Notes: generated by a model not told the origin, from the sequence alone. Shown: positions 1 to 8,848, counted from the stretch's first letter. The stretch: 64,000 bases of DNA from an uncultured Collinsella sp. (GCA_900542165.1 UQMM01000008.1:5282-69281); one strand, 5' to 3'. Program-made: numbers and translations.

Positions 1-218
1 CGCTCGACGAGATTCGTGGACCCAAGACCACGATCGGTTTTGGTAACCAGATTCGCAGCTACGTGCTCTACCCGTATCAGATGGTCAAGGACCTGCGTAC
101 GGGCGTGGAGACCAGCAACGTCGAGGCCGTTCTCGACGATGGCGATCTGGATCCGTTTGTGATCGGCTACCATCGCTGGGCGACTGGCAACGCCGATGCG
201 GAAGGCTCGGGCGCCTAG
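1..218 (+). CDS. prfB: Peptide chain release factor 2, C-terminal part
   Basis: Only the last 71 residues are present; the reading frame enters at base 3 and the gene starts before the window. RF2 recognises UGA and UAA stop codons on the ribosome and triggers peptide release. The visible part contains the conserved class-I release factor segment IRSYVLYPYQMVKDLRTG, followed by an acidic tail ending at the TAG at 216-218. The sequence matches RF2 rather than RF1 in the YPYQMVKD wording. A short terminator follows about 90 bases downstream, so this is the end of its transcript. The GGQ peptidyl-hydrolysis motif and any programmed frameshift site lie outside the window. Confidence 0.93.
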   Translation, partial: LDEIRGPKTTIGFGNQIRSYVLYPYQMVKDLRTGVETSNVEAVLDDGDLDPFVIGYHRWATGNADAEGSGA

Positions 219-308
219 GCACATGGTAGGCTCCGGGTCGATGCGAACACTTCGCAGGGGTGGTATTTGCTCGGTGAATCGGTAGAATCGAATACAGCAA
301 GAAGTTCA

Positions 309-336
309 AAGCGCACTCGTTTGGGTGCGCTTTTTT
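309..336 (+). terminator. Intrinsic terminator after prfB
   Basis: Stem AAGCGCAC/GTGCGCTT with an 8-base loop, running into six T's. It lies 13 bases before the start codon of the next gene, so the T-tract almost touches that gene's ribosome binding site. Confidence 0.75.
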
Positions 337-348
337 GAGGGAGGCAGC

Positions 349-1239
349 ATGGCATATCGTCTGGACATCAAGCGCATTCTTTCGCTGAACTTCTTTCACG
401 ATCTGCCCAAGATTATGCTGGGCTGCGCTCTGGCCGCTATCGCGACGGATCTATTTTTGATTCCCAACGGTCTTGCTGCCGGCGGCGTTACGGGTCTCGC
501 CACGATTATCCAGGCGGTCGGCGCCTCGCATGGCATCTCGCTTCCCGTCGGTATCCAGACCATCGTGATGAATGCCTTGCTGCTGCTGGTCGTTATGCGC
601 GAGGGTGGCATGTTCTACGTGGTCCAGACGGCGACGGGCTTTGTGCTGCTGGGTTTCTTCACCGACCTGTTTGCTCCGTTTGTGGCGCCGCTGGCACATG
701 CCGACCTGATGCTGCCCGCTATGTGGGGCGGCATCATCACGGGCATCGGCTACGGCATGGTGCTGCGCGCCGGTGCCAACACTGGCGGCTCAGACACCAT
801 CGGTCAGATTATCTCGCGCAATACGTCACTACCGGTTGGCTCGACCGTCATGGCGATCGATGTTGCCGTGTGCGCGCTGTCGGCCCCGGTCTTCTCGGTC
901 GAAAACGCGCTGTATGCGGGCCTTTCGATGGTCATTAGCGGCTACGTGATTGATGCCGTGGTCGACGGCGGCAACAGACGCCGTATGGTACTCATCATCT
1001 CGGACAAGTTTCCCGATATTGCGGCCGACATCATGTATGGCCTGGGTCGCGGCTGCACCAAGTTTAAGGCGACCGGCATGTACTCGGGTGCCGAGAAGCC
1101 GGTGATCATGGTCATTGTGAGCCGTCGCGAGCTCAACACGCTCAAGACCATTGTGCGCGAGCGCGACCCGCGTGCCATTGTGACGGTCGCCGACGTTACG
1201 GAGACCTTCGGTGAGGGCTTCAAGGACATTAACGCGTAG
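349..1239 (+). CDS. YitT family membrane protein (DUF161/DUF2179)
   Basis: An integral membrane protein of 296 residues. Five or six hydrophobic segments fill the first two thirds (for example around FFHDLPKIMLGCALAAIA and the PVGSTVMAIDVAVCALSAP stretch). A soluble C-terminal domain of about 80 residues (MVLIISDKFPDIAADIM onward) corresponds to DUF2179. The architecture and length fit the YitT/YvjA/YqfU family; their substrate is not known. The start ATG at 349 is chosen because GAGGGAGG lies just upstream; an in-frame start at 325 would lie inside the terminator. It appears to be monocistronic, with 207 bases before the next gene. Confidence 0.85.
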   Translation: MAYRLDIKRILSLNFFHDLPKIMLGCALAAIATDLFLIPNGLAAGGVTGLATIIQAVGASHGISLPVGIQTIVMNALLLLVVMREGGMFYVVQTATGFVLLGFFTDLFAPFVAPLAHADLMLPAMWGGIITGIGYGMVLRAGANTGGSDTIGQIISRNTSLPVGSTVMAIDVAVCALSAPVFSVENALYAGLSMVISGYVIDAVVDGGNRRRMVLIISDKFPDIAADIMYGLGRGCTKFKATGMYSGAEKPVIMVIVSRRELNTLKTIVRERDPRAIVTVADVTETFGEGFKDINA

Positions 1240-1446
1240 GGCCGACTGCGTTCCATCCAAAAGACGTTCACATTGGTAAACCGTTTCATCAGCGGTTCTG
1301 CCTGCTCAATTGTTCAAATAATGATAAATACTCTGGTAAAGCTTCCAGTTTCCAGCATAATGAATGACGTACGTGCATCGCGGCTGGGTTGGGACGACCT
1401 TCTGTGCCGTGCGCATCTTGTCTAAAGAGGATGAAAGGAAGGCACA

Positions 1447-2277
1447 ATGAGCGACGAAGAGCTCAAAAAGGTTGCCAACGAGGTAAGGAAGGGCATCGTC
1501 ACCGGCGTGCACGCTGCCAAGTCCGGCCATCCGGGCGGTTCGCTCGGCGCTGCCGACATCATGACCTATCTGTACTTTGAGGAAATGAACGTCGACCCGG
1601 CCGACCCCCGCAAGGCCGACCGCGATCGCTTCGTGCTTTCCAAGGGTCACTGCGCGCCTGGTTTGTACGCCGTGCTCGCCGAGCGCGGATTCTTCCCCAA
1701 GGAGGATCTCGAGACGCTGCGCCACATCGGCAGCCACCTGCAGGGTCACCCCAACATGAACGATACCCCGGGCGTTGACATGTCCACCGGTTCGCTCGGC
1801 CAGGGCATCTCCGCCGCCGTGGGCATGGCCGTTGCCGCCAAACACTGGGGCGACGACTATCGCACCTACGCCCTGCTGGGCGACGGCGAGAGCGAGGAGG
1901 GCCAGGTCTGGGAGGCCGCCATGTTTGCCGGCAACCAGCAGCTCGACAACCTCTGCGTGATCGTCGACCACAACGGCCTGCAGATCGACGGCCCCGTCGA
2001 GGAGGTCAACGACCCCATGCCGCTCGCCGACAAGTTCCGCGCCTTCAAGTTCCATGTGGTGGAGCTCGCCGACGGCAACGACTTCGACCAGATCCGCGCC
2101 GCCTTTGCCGAGGCCCGCGCTACCAAGGGTCAGCCGACCGCCATTATCGCCGAGACCATGAAGGGCAAGGGCGTCTCCTTTATGGAGAACCAGGTGGGCT
2201 GGCACGGTAAGGCCCCCAACGATGAACAGTTTGAGCAGGCCATGGCAGAGCTCACGGCCGCCGGAGAGGAGCTCTAG
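1447..2277 (+). CDS. Transketolase, N-terminal (TPP-binding) subunit
   Basis: First half of a split transketolase, 276 residues. With its partner it moves two-carbon ketol units between sugar phosphates in the non-oxidative pentose phosphate pathway. The thiamine diphosphate-binding signature is visible: AAKSGHPGGSLGAADIM near the N-terminus and LLGDGESEEGQVWEA followed by the VIVDHNGLQIDG segment, which supply the GDG...N metal and diphosphate ligands. The ATG at 1447 is preceded by GAAAGGAAGG. It is followed by its partner with a single base between the stop codon and the next ATG, implying translational coupling and 1:1 expression. Split transketolases are typical of Coriobacteriia and many Firmicutes. 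Confidence 0.95.
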   Translation: MSDEELKKVANEVRKGIVTGVHAAKSGHPGGSLGAADIMTYLYFEEMNVDPADPRKADRDRFVLSKGHCAPGLYAVLAERGFFPKEDLETLRHIGSHLQGHPNMNDTPGVDMSTGSLGQGISAAVGMAVAAKHWGDDYRTYALLGDGESEEGQVWEAAMFAGNQQLDNLCVIVDHNGLQIDGPVEEVNDPMPLADKFRAFKFHVVELADGNDFDQIRAAFAEARATKGQPTAIIAETMKGKGVSFMENQVGWHGKAPNDEQFEQAMAELTAAGEEL

Positions 2278-2278
2278 G

Positions 2279-3220
2279 ATGGCAGACGTCAAGAAAATCG
2301 CCACGCGCGTAAGCTACGGCGAGGCCCTCGTCGAGCTCGCCAACGAGCACGATGACTTTGTGGTCCTCGACGCCGACCTGGCCGCCGCCACGCAGACCGG
2401 CAAGTTCAAGGCAGCCTGCCCCGATCGCTTCTTCGATGTGGGCATCGCCGAGAGCAACCTGATGGGTGTTGCCGCCGGTATCGCAACCACCGGCCGCGTC
2501 GCCTTCGCGAGCAGCTTTGCCATGTTTGCCGCCGGTCGCGCCTTTGAGCAGGTCCGCAACTCCATCGGCTATCCGCACCTTAACGTTAAGATCGGTGCCA
2601 CGCACGCCGGTATCTCGGTGGGCGAGGACGGCGCCACGCACCAGTGCTGCGAGGATATCGCCCTGATGCGCGTCATCCCCGGCATGACCGTGATTGTTCC
2701 CGCCGACGATGTCGAGGCCCGCGCCGTGACGCGCGCCGCCTACGAGTGCGACGGCCCCGTGTATATGCGCTTTGCCCGTCTGGCCTCGCCGGTTATCAAC
2801 GACCCCGAGACCTACAAGTTCGAGGTAGGCAAGGGCATCGTCATGCGCGAGGGCACCGACGTCACCATCATCGCCTGCGGCCTGATGGTCGGCGAGGCCC
2901 TCGAGGCCGCCGAGCAGCTCGCTGCCGAGGGCATCGATGCCGAGGTCATCAACATGCACACCATCAAGCCCATCGACGCCGACCTGATCGTCAAGAGCGC
3001 CACCAAGACCGGCCACGTCGTGACCGTCGAGGAGCACTCCGTGATCGGTGGCCTTGGCAGCGCCGTCGCCGACGTCCTGTGCGAGCAGTGCCCGACGCCG
3101 CTTAAAAAGATTGGCGTCAACGACACCTTCGGCGAGTCCGGCCCGGGTGCCGAGCTCCTGCACAAGTACGGCCTGGACGCCGCCAACATCGTGGCGACCA
3201 CCAAGGAGTTCTTGGCCTAG
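2279..3220 (+). CDS. Transketolase, C-terminal subunit
   Basis: Second half of the split transketolase, 313 residues. It carries the pyrimidine-binding domain (FDVGIAESNLMGVAAGIA with the conserved Glu that activates thiamine diphosphate) and the C-terminal domain (VTIIACGLMVGEALEAAEQL, EEHSVIGGLGSAVA). The start is set at ATG 2279 because GGAGAGGA lies 8 bases upstream, inside the end of the previous gene; a longer frame beginning at 2222 has no ribosome binding site and overlaps the N-terminal subunit. The alternative, a pyruvate dehydrogenase E1-beta or DXS fragment, is less likely because the partner is clearly transketolase-like. Confidence 0.93.
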   Translation: MADVKKIATRVSYGEALVELANEHDDFVVLDADLAAATQTGKFKAACPDRFFDVGIAESNLMGVAAGIATTGRVAFASSFAMFAAGRAFEQVRNSIGYPHLNVKIGATHAGISVGEDGATHQCCEDIALMRVIPGMTVIVPADDVEARAVTRAAYECDGPVYMRFARLASPVINDPETYKFEVGKGIVMREGTDVTIIACGLMVGEALEAAEQLAAEGIDAEVINMHTIKPIDADLIVKSATKTGHVVTVEEHSVIGGLGSAVADVLCEQCPTPLKKIGVNDTFGESGPGAELLHKYGLDAANIVATTKEFLA

Positions 3221-3267
3221 AGCAGCCATCGCTCAATCGGCAACAAGCCAATCGCATTCAAATGCTG

Positions 3268-3301
3268 ACAGGGGCGTCCTCAAAGAGGGCGGCCCTGTTT
3301 T
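3268..3301 (+). terminator. Intrinsic terminator after transketolase
   Basis: Hairpin with ACAGGG/CCCTGT at its base and a T-rich tail, about 50 bases after the transketolase stop codon. Confidence 0.6.
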
Positions 3302-3441
3302 ATATTTCAGCTAAATCAGAGCCGAACCAAGCGAGGCTTTCTTCGGGAAGAGGGCCCAGTACAGCAAAGTGCAATTCAGACCCTTCCAACTTTGTATATG
3401 CAGCACCCCAAGATAAACGCGGCGGCCCCTTAGTAGCCGCA

Positions 3442-3564
3442 GGCCGCGTACAGGGTTACCTCCCAAATCTTTCCGCAGGACGGAGGAGCCCCCGCAGCGC
3501 GAAGCGCGCAGCGGGGGCTCCGACATGTCCGAGGACGATTTGGGAGGTAACCCTGTACGCGGCC
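3442..3564 (+). repeat. 123-nt long hairpin, copy 1 of a core-plus-arms element
   Basis: The 28-base arms at 3442-3469 and 3537-3564 are perfect inverted complements. They enclose a 67-base core (3470-3536) that itself contains a 17-bp hairpin (GGAGCCCCCGC/GCGGGGGCTCC) with one mismatch. The core is shared, in the opposite orientation, with the element at 53882-54011, whereas the arms differ between the copies. It sits in the 446-base gap between the transketolase terminator and ftsE. There is no T-tract, so it is not an ordinary terminator. No open reading frame in the gap looks genuine. Confidence 0.85.
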
Positions 3565-3666
3565 GGAGGGACCAGGCCCCACCATGCTTCTTATGTGCAG
3601 CAAAGCTAATACTGCTAAAATATAAAGCGCTCATGTAGTTTAAACGCACGACGATAAGGAGCACCA

Positions 3667-4887
3667 GTGGGTAACCACTTCCGTACCTCCGGTGCGGGCG
3701 ATGATGCCCCCAAGACGCAGACAGGCGTCCAGGGCAGTCGTTTCGCCACTCCGGATTCAGAGGGCCAGCCTGTTGCTCAGGCCCCCGCTCAGCCGGCAGA
3801 TCAGGCACAGCCGGCATCCGATCCCTTTGCCTACAATCCCATCAGCGATGTTGCGCTTTCCGGCACGGCGGGTTTTGAGCCCGTTCAGGCCGTGACCGCT
3901 CGCGTGGAGCAGCCTCAGGCTGGCGCCGCCACGCCGCAGCCTACCATGGCCGGCATTCCCGACCCCTTGACCCCTGCGACGCCGGCTCCTCAGCCTGCGC
4001 AGTCCGGTCTCTTTGCCGCTATTCCCGACCCCACTCAGCCTGCTGCCCCGGTGGTCGAGAGCGATCAGGCCGCCGAGGTCGCAAGCCTCGATAACGCGCT
4101 CAACAACCCCGATTTCACGTCGGTGTTTGCGCCCATCGATCCGCAGGCCAGCCGCAAGAAGATGGCCAAGCAGGCCGGTGTCGAGCCCGTTATCCTTATG
4201 GAGCATGTCACCAAGATCTATCCGGCACAGCCCAACAAGCCTGCACTCGACGACATCAACATCGAGATCTATCCGGGCGAGTTCGTCTTCCTGGTCGGTC
4301 ACTCCGGTTCGGGTAAGACCACGCTGCTGTCGACGCTCAACCGCGACGTCAAGCCGACGAGCGGCCGCATCCTGGTTGCCGGTCAGGATCTCATGAAGAT
4401 CAAGAACCGCAAGGTTCCGTTCCTGCGCCGCCAGATTGGCGCCGTGTTCCAGGACTTTAAGCTTCTGCCGCAAAAGACCGCCTACGAAAACGTGGCGTTT
4501 GCCCTTCAGTGCATCGGCAAGCCCAAGGGCGTCATTCGCAGCCAGGTGCCCGAGGTGCTGCGTCTGGTCGGTCTGGCCGATCAGATGGACTCGCTGCCCG
4601 ACCAGCTTTCCGGTGGCGAGCAGCAGCGCGTTGCCGTCGCCCGCGCTATGGTCAACCGTCCGCCGCTGCTGATCTGCGACGAGCCCACGGGTAACCTCGA
4701 CCCGGCGATCTCGCTGGGCATCATGAAGCTGCTCGAGCGTATTAACCGCACCGGCACCACCGTGATCGTCGCCACGCACGACCGCGAGATGGTCGATAGC
4801 ATGCACCGTCGCGTGATCGCCCTCGAGGGCGGCCACGTTATCCGCGACCAGGAGAGGGGAGGTTACGGCAACTATGGCACCAACTAA
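3667..4887 (+). CDS. ftsE: Cell-division ATP-binding protein FtsE with a long N-terminal extension
   Basis: The ABC-type ATPase partner of FtsX. In other bacteria FtsEX couples ATP hydrolysis to activation of cell-wall hydrolases at the septum. The conserved ATPase begins around residue 180 (VILMEHVTKIY). Walker A GHSGSGKTT is near residue 211, the Q-loop is VFQDFKLLP, the signature is LSGGEQQRVAVARA near residue 314, and Walker B is LLICDEPTGNLD. The first 165 residues or so are rich in Pro, Ala, Gln and Asp and look disordered; ordinary FtsE is about 230 residues. GTG 3667 is taken as start because AAGGA lies 8 bases upstream. An internal ATG at 4162 would give a near-normal FtsE but has no clear ribosome binding site. 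The gene overlaps ftsX by 14 bases. Confidence 0.93.
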   Translation: MGNHFRTSGAGDDAPKTQTGVQGSRFATPDSEGQPVAQAPAQPADQAQPASDPFAYNPISDVALSGTAGFEPVQAVTARVEQPQAGAATPQPTMAGIPDPLTPATPAPQPAQSGLFAAIPDPTQPAAPVVESDQAAEVASLDNALNNPDFTSVFAPIDPQASRKKMAKQAGVEPVILMEHVTKIYPAQPNKPALDDINIEIYPGEFVFLVGHSGSGKTTLLSTLNRDVKPTSGRILVAGQDLMKIKNRKVPFLRRQIGAVFQDFKLLPQKTAYENVAFALQCIGKPKGVIRSQVPEVLRLVGLADQMDSLPDQLSGGEQQRVAVARAMVNRPPLLICDEPTGNLDPAISLGIMKLLERINRTGTTVIVATHDREMVDSMHRRVIALEGGHVIRDQERGGYGNYGTN

Positions 4888-5794
4888 CGTGGGCTACTCC
4901 TTCAAAGAGGCAATCAGCCACTTCTTCCGTAACTGGACTACCTCGCTCGGCGCCGTCATCACGATCTTCCTTTCGCTGTTTATCATCGGCCTGTTCATCA
5001 TGGGCTCCGCGATGCTGAACTCCGTGATCGGCACTGTCGAGGATCAGGTTGTCATCAACGCGTTCATTAGCGATGACGCCGATCAGGCCGATGTTCAGGC
5101 TTTTGAGGCCGAGCTTAAGACGTGGAATAACGTCAAGTCCGTGACCTATAAGGACAAGGACGACGCGCTGGCCGAGTACACGAGCAAGATGTCGGGTAAC
5201 GCCGACGCTACCATGAGCGCGCTCGACGGTCAGAACCCGCTGCCGGCTTCGTTTGCAATTGAGATGGACGATCCGTCCAAGGTCGAGAGCACGGCCCAGA
5301 AGCTCAAGAAGAACGCCGATTTTCAGAAGATCGCGGACGACGGCGACGTCAACGCGAGCGTGCTGTACGGCCAGGAGGAAGTGAGCCGCCTGTTCCAGGT
5401 GACCAACTACATCCGCATCGCCGCCGTGGTACTCGTTGGCCTTCTGACCTTTATCGCATTCATCTTCATCAACAACACGATTCGCCTGTCCATCACGGCG
5501 CGTCGTCGTGAGATTGCGATTATGCGTCTGGTCGGCGCCAGCAACGGCTTCATTCGCGGCCCGTTTATCACCGAGGGCGTACTGCAGGCCATTTTGGGCT
5601 CGCTGCTTTCCATCGGTGTTCTGGAGCTGCTGCGCAATCTGATGATTCCGCGTCTGCAGGAGAGCATCGGCTGGATGTCGTTTGCCCTGCCGATGCAGTA
5701 CTACCTGGTGACCTATGCTGCGCTGATTCTGGTCGGCGTGATTATCGGTCTCTTTGGTTCTGCCATCGCCATGCGCCGCTACCTGCGCGTGTAG
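4874..5794 (+). CDS. ftsX: Cell-division permease-like protein FtsX
   Basis: 306 residues with the FtsX layout. A cytoplasmic N-terminus (YSFKEAISHFFRNWTTS) is followed by a first membrane segment, then a large extracellular loop of about 130 residues that would contact a peptidoglycan hydrolase or its adaptor, and three further membrane segments with the FtsX/MacB core (LSITARRREIAIMRLVGAS). The start ATG at 4874 lies inside the end of ftsE with GAGGGGAGG upstream, so the pair is translationally coupled. Length is normal for Gram-positive FtsX. Confidence 0.96.
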   Translation: MAPTNVGYSFKEAISHFFRNWTTSLGAVITIFLSLFIIGLFIMGSAMLNSVIGTVEDQVVINAFISDDADQADVQAFEAELKTWNNVKSVTYKDKDDALAEYTSKMSGNADATMSALDGQNPLPASFAIEMDDPSKVESTAQKLKKNADFQKIADDGDVNASVLYGQEEVSRLFQVTNYIRIAAVVLVGLLTFIAFIFINNTIRLSITARRREIAIMRLVGASNGFIRGPFITEGVLQAILGSLLSIGVLELLRNLMIPRLQESIGWMSFALPMQYYLVTYAALILVGVIIGLFGSAIAMRRYLRV

Positions 5795-5817
5795 GCATGC
5801 CTGGAATTCACCCTTCC

Positions 5818-5852
5818 AACGGGTCGTCTCTTATGGGGCGGCCCGTTTTTTT
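5818..5852 (+). terminator. Intrinsic terminator after ftsEX
   Basis: Stem AACGGGTCG / GGCGGCCCGTT (with a G-U pair) followed by seven T's. Its last T is the first base of a degraded GATCC-type repeat. Confidence 0.75.
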
Positions 5853-5883
5853 GATCCCTAGGGGACGGCAGGAAAGCGAATCA
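5852..5883 (+). repeat. Degraded half-copy of the GATCCGTTTTCC palindrome family
   Basis: A 32-base stretch reading TGATCC..GGGGACGG..GGAAA..GAATCA, matching one arm of the elements at 36600-36661 and 60759-60843 with small insertions and changes. It begins in the T-tract of the ftsX terminator. Confidence 0.55.
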
Positions 5884-5929
5884 TTTGGGTAGACTCTTTG
5901 GAGTTCGCAATCGATAGCTAGGAGGCGCC

Positions 5930-8065
5930 ATGGGGCGCAATAACAAGCATAAGCGTGGAGCTCGCAATAAGCGCGGGCCGGTGCGCAGCGAACGCCGTCC
6001 GAGCCTGACCGGGCGCGTGCAGCTCCATGAGCATGGCGCCTATGTCATAACCGAGAGCGGCGACTACAAGGTTATGGGCTGCGGTAAGCGCGAGATCATG
6101 GATGGCGATACCGTTGCCGTGAGTATTAAGAACAGCCCGCACGGTGAGCGGCGCGCCGTGATCGAAGGCGTGGTTGAGCGCGCAGCCATAAGCGTGGTGG
6201 GTACGTACCAGACCGCTGGTCCGCTCGGTGTGATCGAGCCGCTCGATTCGCGCCTGAAGGCCGACTTCTTCATTCTGCCCGAGGATACCTCGGCGGATCG
6301 TCTGGGCGTCCACCCGGGTGATGCCGTTGTCGCGCGCATTTTGACCTACCCGACGCGCCTGGAATCGGGCACCGTGACGATCGAACGCCGCATTGGCGGA
6401 GATGACGCGCCCGATTTGGGCGTTCAATATGTGATGGCGCGTTATGGCTATACCGATAGCTATCCCGAGGCCGCGCTGGACGAGGCCGAGGGGCTTTCGC
6501 TCGATGTGTCCGCGGCGCTTAAGGACCCGCTCCGCCGCGATCTGCGCGACCGCTTTGTCATCACGATCGACCCGGTCGACGCGCGCGACTTTGACGATGC
6601 CATTTCGCTTGAGCGCACGCCCGAGGGTGGCTACAAGCTGGGTGTGCATATCGCTGACGTTTCTCACTATGTGGCTTGGGACGGGTATATCGATCTTGAG
6701 GCTCGCCATCGTACGACATCGGTGTATCTGGCCGATCGCGTGCTTCCCATGCTGCCCGAACGCCTGTCCTGTGACCTGTGTTCGCTTCGCCCTGACGAGG
6801 ACCGTCTTGCGTTTACCGTCGATATCGAGCTCGATGCGCAGGGTCGCGTGCGGCATTACGATCCGTACCCCAGCGTGATTCGCTCGCGTGTGCGTATGGA
6901 CTATGACGGCGCCGAGGCGCTGCTGGTGCGTGCCGGCGCGGTTGAGTATTCGGTGCTGGAGGGTGCAGCCGAGGATGTTGCGGCTGCCGAGACCTCGCGC
7001 GAGGAAGCGCTTGAGCGCGGTCTTGCGTGCGAGGAGACCGCCCGCGGCTACAACATCGACCTCGGCGATTTCCTTGTCGCCGCCAACGAACTCGCCGAGC
7101 TTCGCCGTCGTATTCGTCGCGCCCGCGGCTCAGTCGATTTTGACACGGCCGAGATTCGCGCTCTATTGGATGAGGACGGAGTGCCCGTGCAGATTGTGGC
7201 GCGTGAGCGTTCGTGTGCCACGTCGCTTATCGAGGAAGCCATGCTGCTCGCCAACGAGTGCGTTGCAGAGTGGCTGGCGGACCGTGATATCGAGGCCTGC
7301 TATCGCGTGCATGAGGATCCGAGCCCCGATAGCCTGCACGGTGCCGCCGTTGCGCTGGCGCAGCTAGGCATCATCGACGATCGCCGTGCTGCCGGTATTG
7401 CCCTGGGGAGTCCCGATGAGCTGCAGGCCGCAGTCGATGCTGCCGCCGGTACGGCCAACGCACCGCTCGTCAACATGCTGCTTCTGCGCAGCATGCAGCG
7501 CGCGCTGTACAAGCCGCGCAACGAGGGCCACTTTGCGCTCGCCGCGCCGTGCTACTGCCACTTTACGAGTCCCATCCGTCGCTACCCCGATCTGGTGGTG
7601 CACCGCGTGCTCAAACTGCAGTTGGCCTACGAGCAGCTCGGCGGCAAGGACGCCTTGGTCCGTACGCCGCGGCTGATCGGCAAGGGGCGCGAGTCGCTGC
7701 CGCGCATTCTGCCGCAGATCTGCCGCGCATGCAGCGATGCCGAGCGCGCGGCAGATGCCGCCAGCCATGCGACACAAAAGATCAAGATTGCCCAGTACTA
7801 TGAGGACCGTCTGGGCGAGCGCTATGCCGGAACCGTCTCGTGGGTTAGCAGCATGGGCCTCTTTGTGCGCTTGGATCTAACGCAGGTCGAAGGCTTGATT
7901 TCGATCAAGAGCCTGGGCAACGAGTGGTTCGAGTTCGACGAGGACGCGCTTACGCTGACGGGCGCCGACACGGGGACTCGTTACGAGCTGGGGCAGCGCG
8001 TGATTGTCGAGGTCTCGCGCGTCAATACCACGCGTGGGCACTTGGACTTTAAGCTTATCCATTAG
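5930..8065 (+). CDS. rnr: Ribonuclease R, 3'-5' exoribonuclease
   Basis: A processive RNase II/R-family exonuclease of 711 residues that degrades structured RNA and, with SmpB/tmRNA, non-stop messages. A basic N-terminus (NNKHKRGARNKRGPVR) precedes cold-shock-like domains. The RNB catalytic domain carries the acidic cluster ITIDPVDARDFDDAISL and the later HFTSPIRRYPDLVVHR segment. A C-terminal S1 domain is visible (GERYAGTVSWVSSMGLFVRL). AGGAGG lies 4 bases before ATG 5930. smpB is about 4 kb downstream on the same strand, whereas in many bacteria the two are adjacent. No unusual residue was seen in the active-site cluster. Confidence 0.96.
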   Translation: MGRNNKHKRGARNKRGPVRSERRPSLTGRVQLHEHGAYVITESGDYKVMGCGKREIMDGDTVAVSIKNSPHGERRAVIEGVVERAAISVVGTYQTAGPLGVIEPLDSRLKADFFILPEDTSADRLGVHPGDAVVARILTYPTRLESGTVTIERRIGGDDAPDLGVQYVMARYGYTDSYPEAALDEAEGLSLDVSAALKDPLRRDLRDRFVITIDPVDARDFDDAISLERTPEGGYKLGVHIADVSHYVAWDGYIDLEARHRTTSVYLADRVLPMLPERLSCDLCSLRPDEDRLAFTVDIELDAQGRVRHYDPYPSVIRSRVRMDYDGAEALLVRAGAVEYSVLEGAAEDVAAAETSREEALERGLACEETARGYNIDLGDFLVAANELAELRRRIRRARGSVDFDTAEIRALLDEDGVPVQIVARERSCATSLIEEAMLLANECVAEWLADRDIEACYRVHEDPSPDSLHGAAVALAQLGIIDDRRAAGIALGSPDELQAAVDAAAGTANAPLVNMLLLRSMQRALYKPRNEGHFALAAPCYCHFTSPIRRYPDLVVHRVLKLQLAYEQLGGKDALVRTPRLIGKGRESLPRILPQICRACSDAERAADAASHATQKIKIAQYYEDRLGERYAGTVSWVSSMGLFVRLDLTQVEGLISIKSLGNEWFEFDEDALTLTGADTGTRYELGQRVIVEVSRVNTTRGHLDFKLIH

Positions 8066-8094
8066 CCAAATCCCGACTCATGGTGGGGGAGCGG

Positions 8095-8120
8095 AGGGCG
8101 GCCTTTCGGGACCGCCCTTT
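8095..8120 (+). terminator. Intrinsic terminator after rnr
   Basis: Stem AGGGCGG/CCGCCCT with a C-T-rich loop, ending in a short TTT run. Confidence 0.6.
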
Positions 8121-8185
8121 GCATTTGAATCGTGGCTACCTTGCCGTCTGCTCGGCCGCCCGCTTACCTGCTATTTGAGAGGTAG

Positions 8186-8222
8186 AACCTACCAAAATAA
8201 ACCTGTCCCTTTTTGGCAGGTT
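8186..8222. repeat. Short inverted repeat before the recombinase gene
   Basis: Arms AACCTACCAAAA and TTTTGGCAGGTT pair with one mismatch across a 13-base spacer containing CCTGTCCC. It lies about 20 bases before the recombinase start codon, so it could be an operator, a recombination half-site pair or another small palindromic repeat. Function not shown. Confidence 0.5.
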
Positions 8223-8242
8223 TACAAGAAAGCGGGGATGAG

Positions 8243-8848
8243 ATGGCGACGGTGTACGGTTATGCGCGGGTGAGTTCGCGCGATCAGAATCTTAATCGGC
8301 AGCTGGATGCGCTGGGCGCCTATGGCGTGGGCTCAGCGAATATTTATGCCGACCATGCGAGCGGCAAGGACTTCGATCGACCGCGTTATCGCGAGCTGCT
8401 GCACGTTCTGGGAGACGGGGACGTGCTGGTGGTGCTTTCTATCGACCGACTTGGTCGTAATTACTCCGAGATTCTTGAGGAATGGCGGCGCATTACCAAG
8501 GAGCTCGGGGTTGCCATTGTGGTGTTGGACATGCCATTGCTTGACACGCGTGTCAGGGCCAGCGGCGCGCCGGATGTGACCAACACCCTGATTGTCGATA
8601 TTGTGCTGCAACTGCTGAGCTACGTGGCGCAGGTGGAACGCGAGAATATCCATCGGCGCCAGGCGGAGGGAATTGCAGCGGCGCGGGCGCGAGGGGTCCG
8701 TTTCGGTCGACCTCGCAAGCCGTGCCCTCCTCAGTTTGAGCTAGTGCGCGATAGCTATGAGGCAGGCGATATTACCCGCAGCCAGGCAGCAAAGTGCCTG
8801 GGCGTGTGCGTGGGGACGTTTGATCGCTGGATGCGCGAGGCGGGGTAG
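8243..8848 (+). CDS. Serine recombinase (resolvase/invertase family)
   Basis: 201 residues, the normal size of small serine recombinases such as Hin, Gin and Tn3 resolvase. The catalytic N-terminus reads VYGYARVSSRDQNLNRQ, with Ser11 in the nucleophile position. The conserved VLSIDRLGRNY and long helix E (AQVERENIHRRQAEGIAAARARG) follow. A C-terminal Hin-type helix-turn-helix (ITRSQAAKCLGVCVGTFDRWM) would read the crossover site. ATG 8243 is chosen because the catalytic domain starts immediately; an in-frame ATG at 8213 lies within the inverted repeat. No transposase or phage gene is adjacent and no long inverted repeats flank a promoter nearby, so its target is unknown. Confidence 0.9.
   Translation: MATVYGYARVSSRDQNLNRQLDALGAYGVGSANIYADHASGKDFDRPRYRELLHVLGDGDVLVVLSIDRLGRNYSEILEEWRRITKELGVAIVVLDMPLLDTRVRASGAPDVTNTLIVDIVLQLLSYVAQVERENIHRRQAEGIAAARARGVRFGRPRKPCPPQFELVRDSYEAGDITRSQAAKCLGVCVGTFDRWMREAG

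Noticed and set aside
1306..3229. Two open frames of 325-332 residues opposite the transketolase genes
   Set aside because: Shadows of the coding strand; the plus-strand genes have clear motifs and ribosome binding sites.
3442..3564. Element at 3442 as an ordinary terminator
   Set aside because: The transketolase genes already have a terminator at 3268-3301, the hairpin is far too long, and no T-tract follows it.
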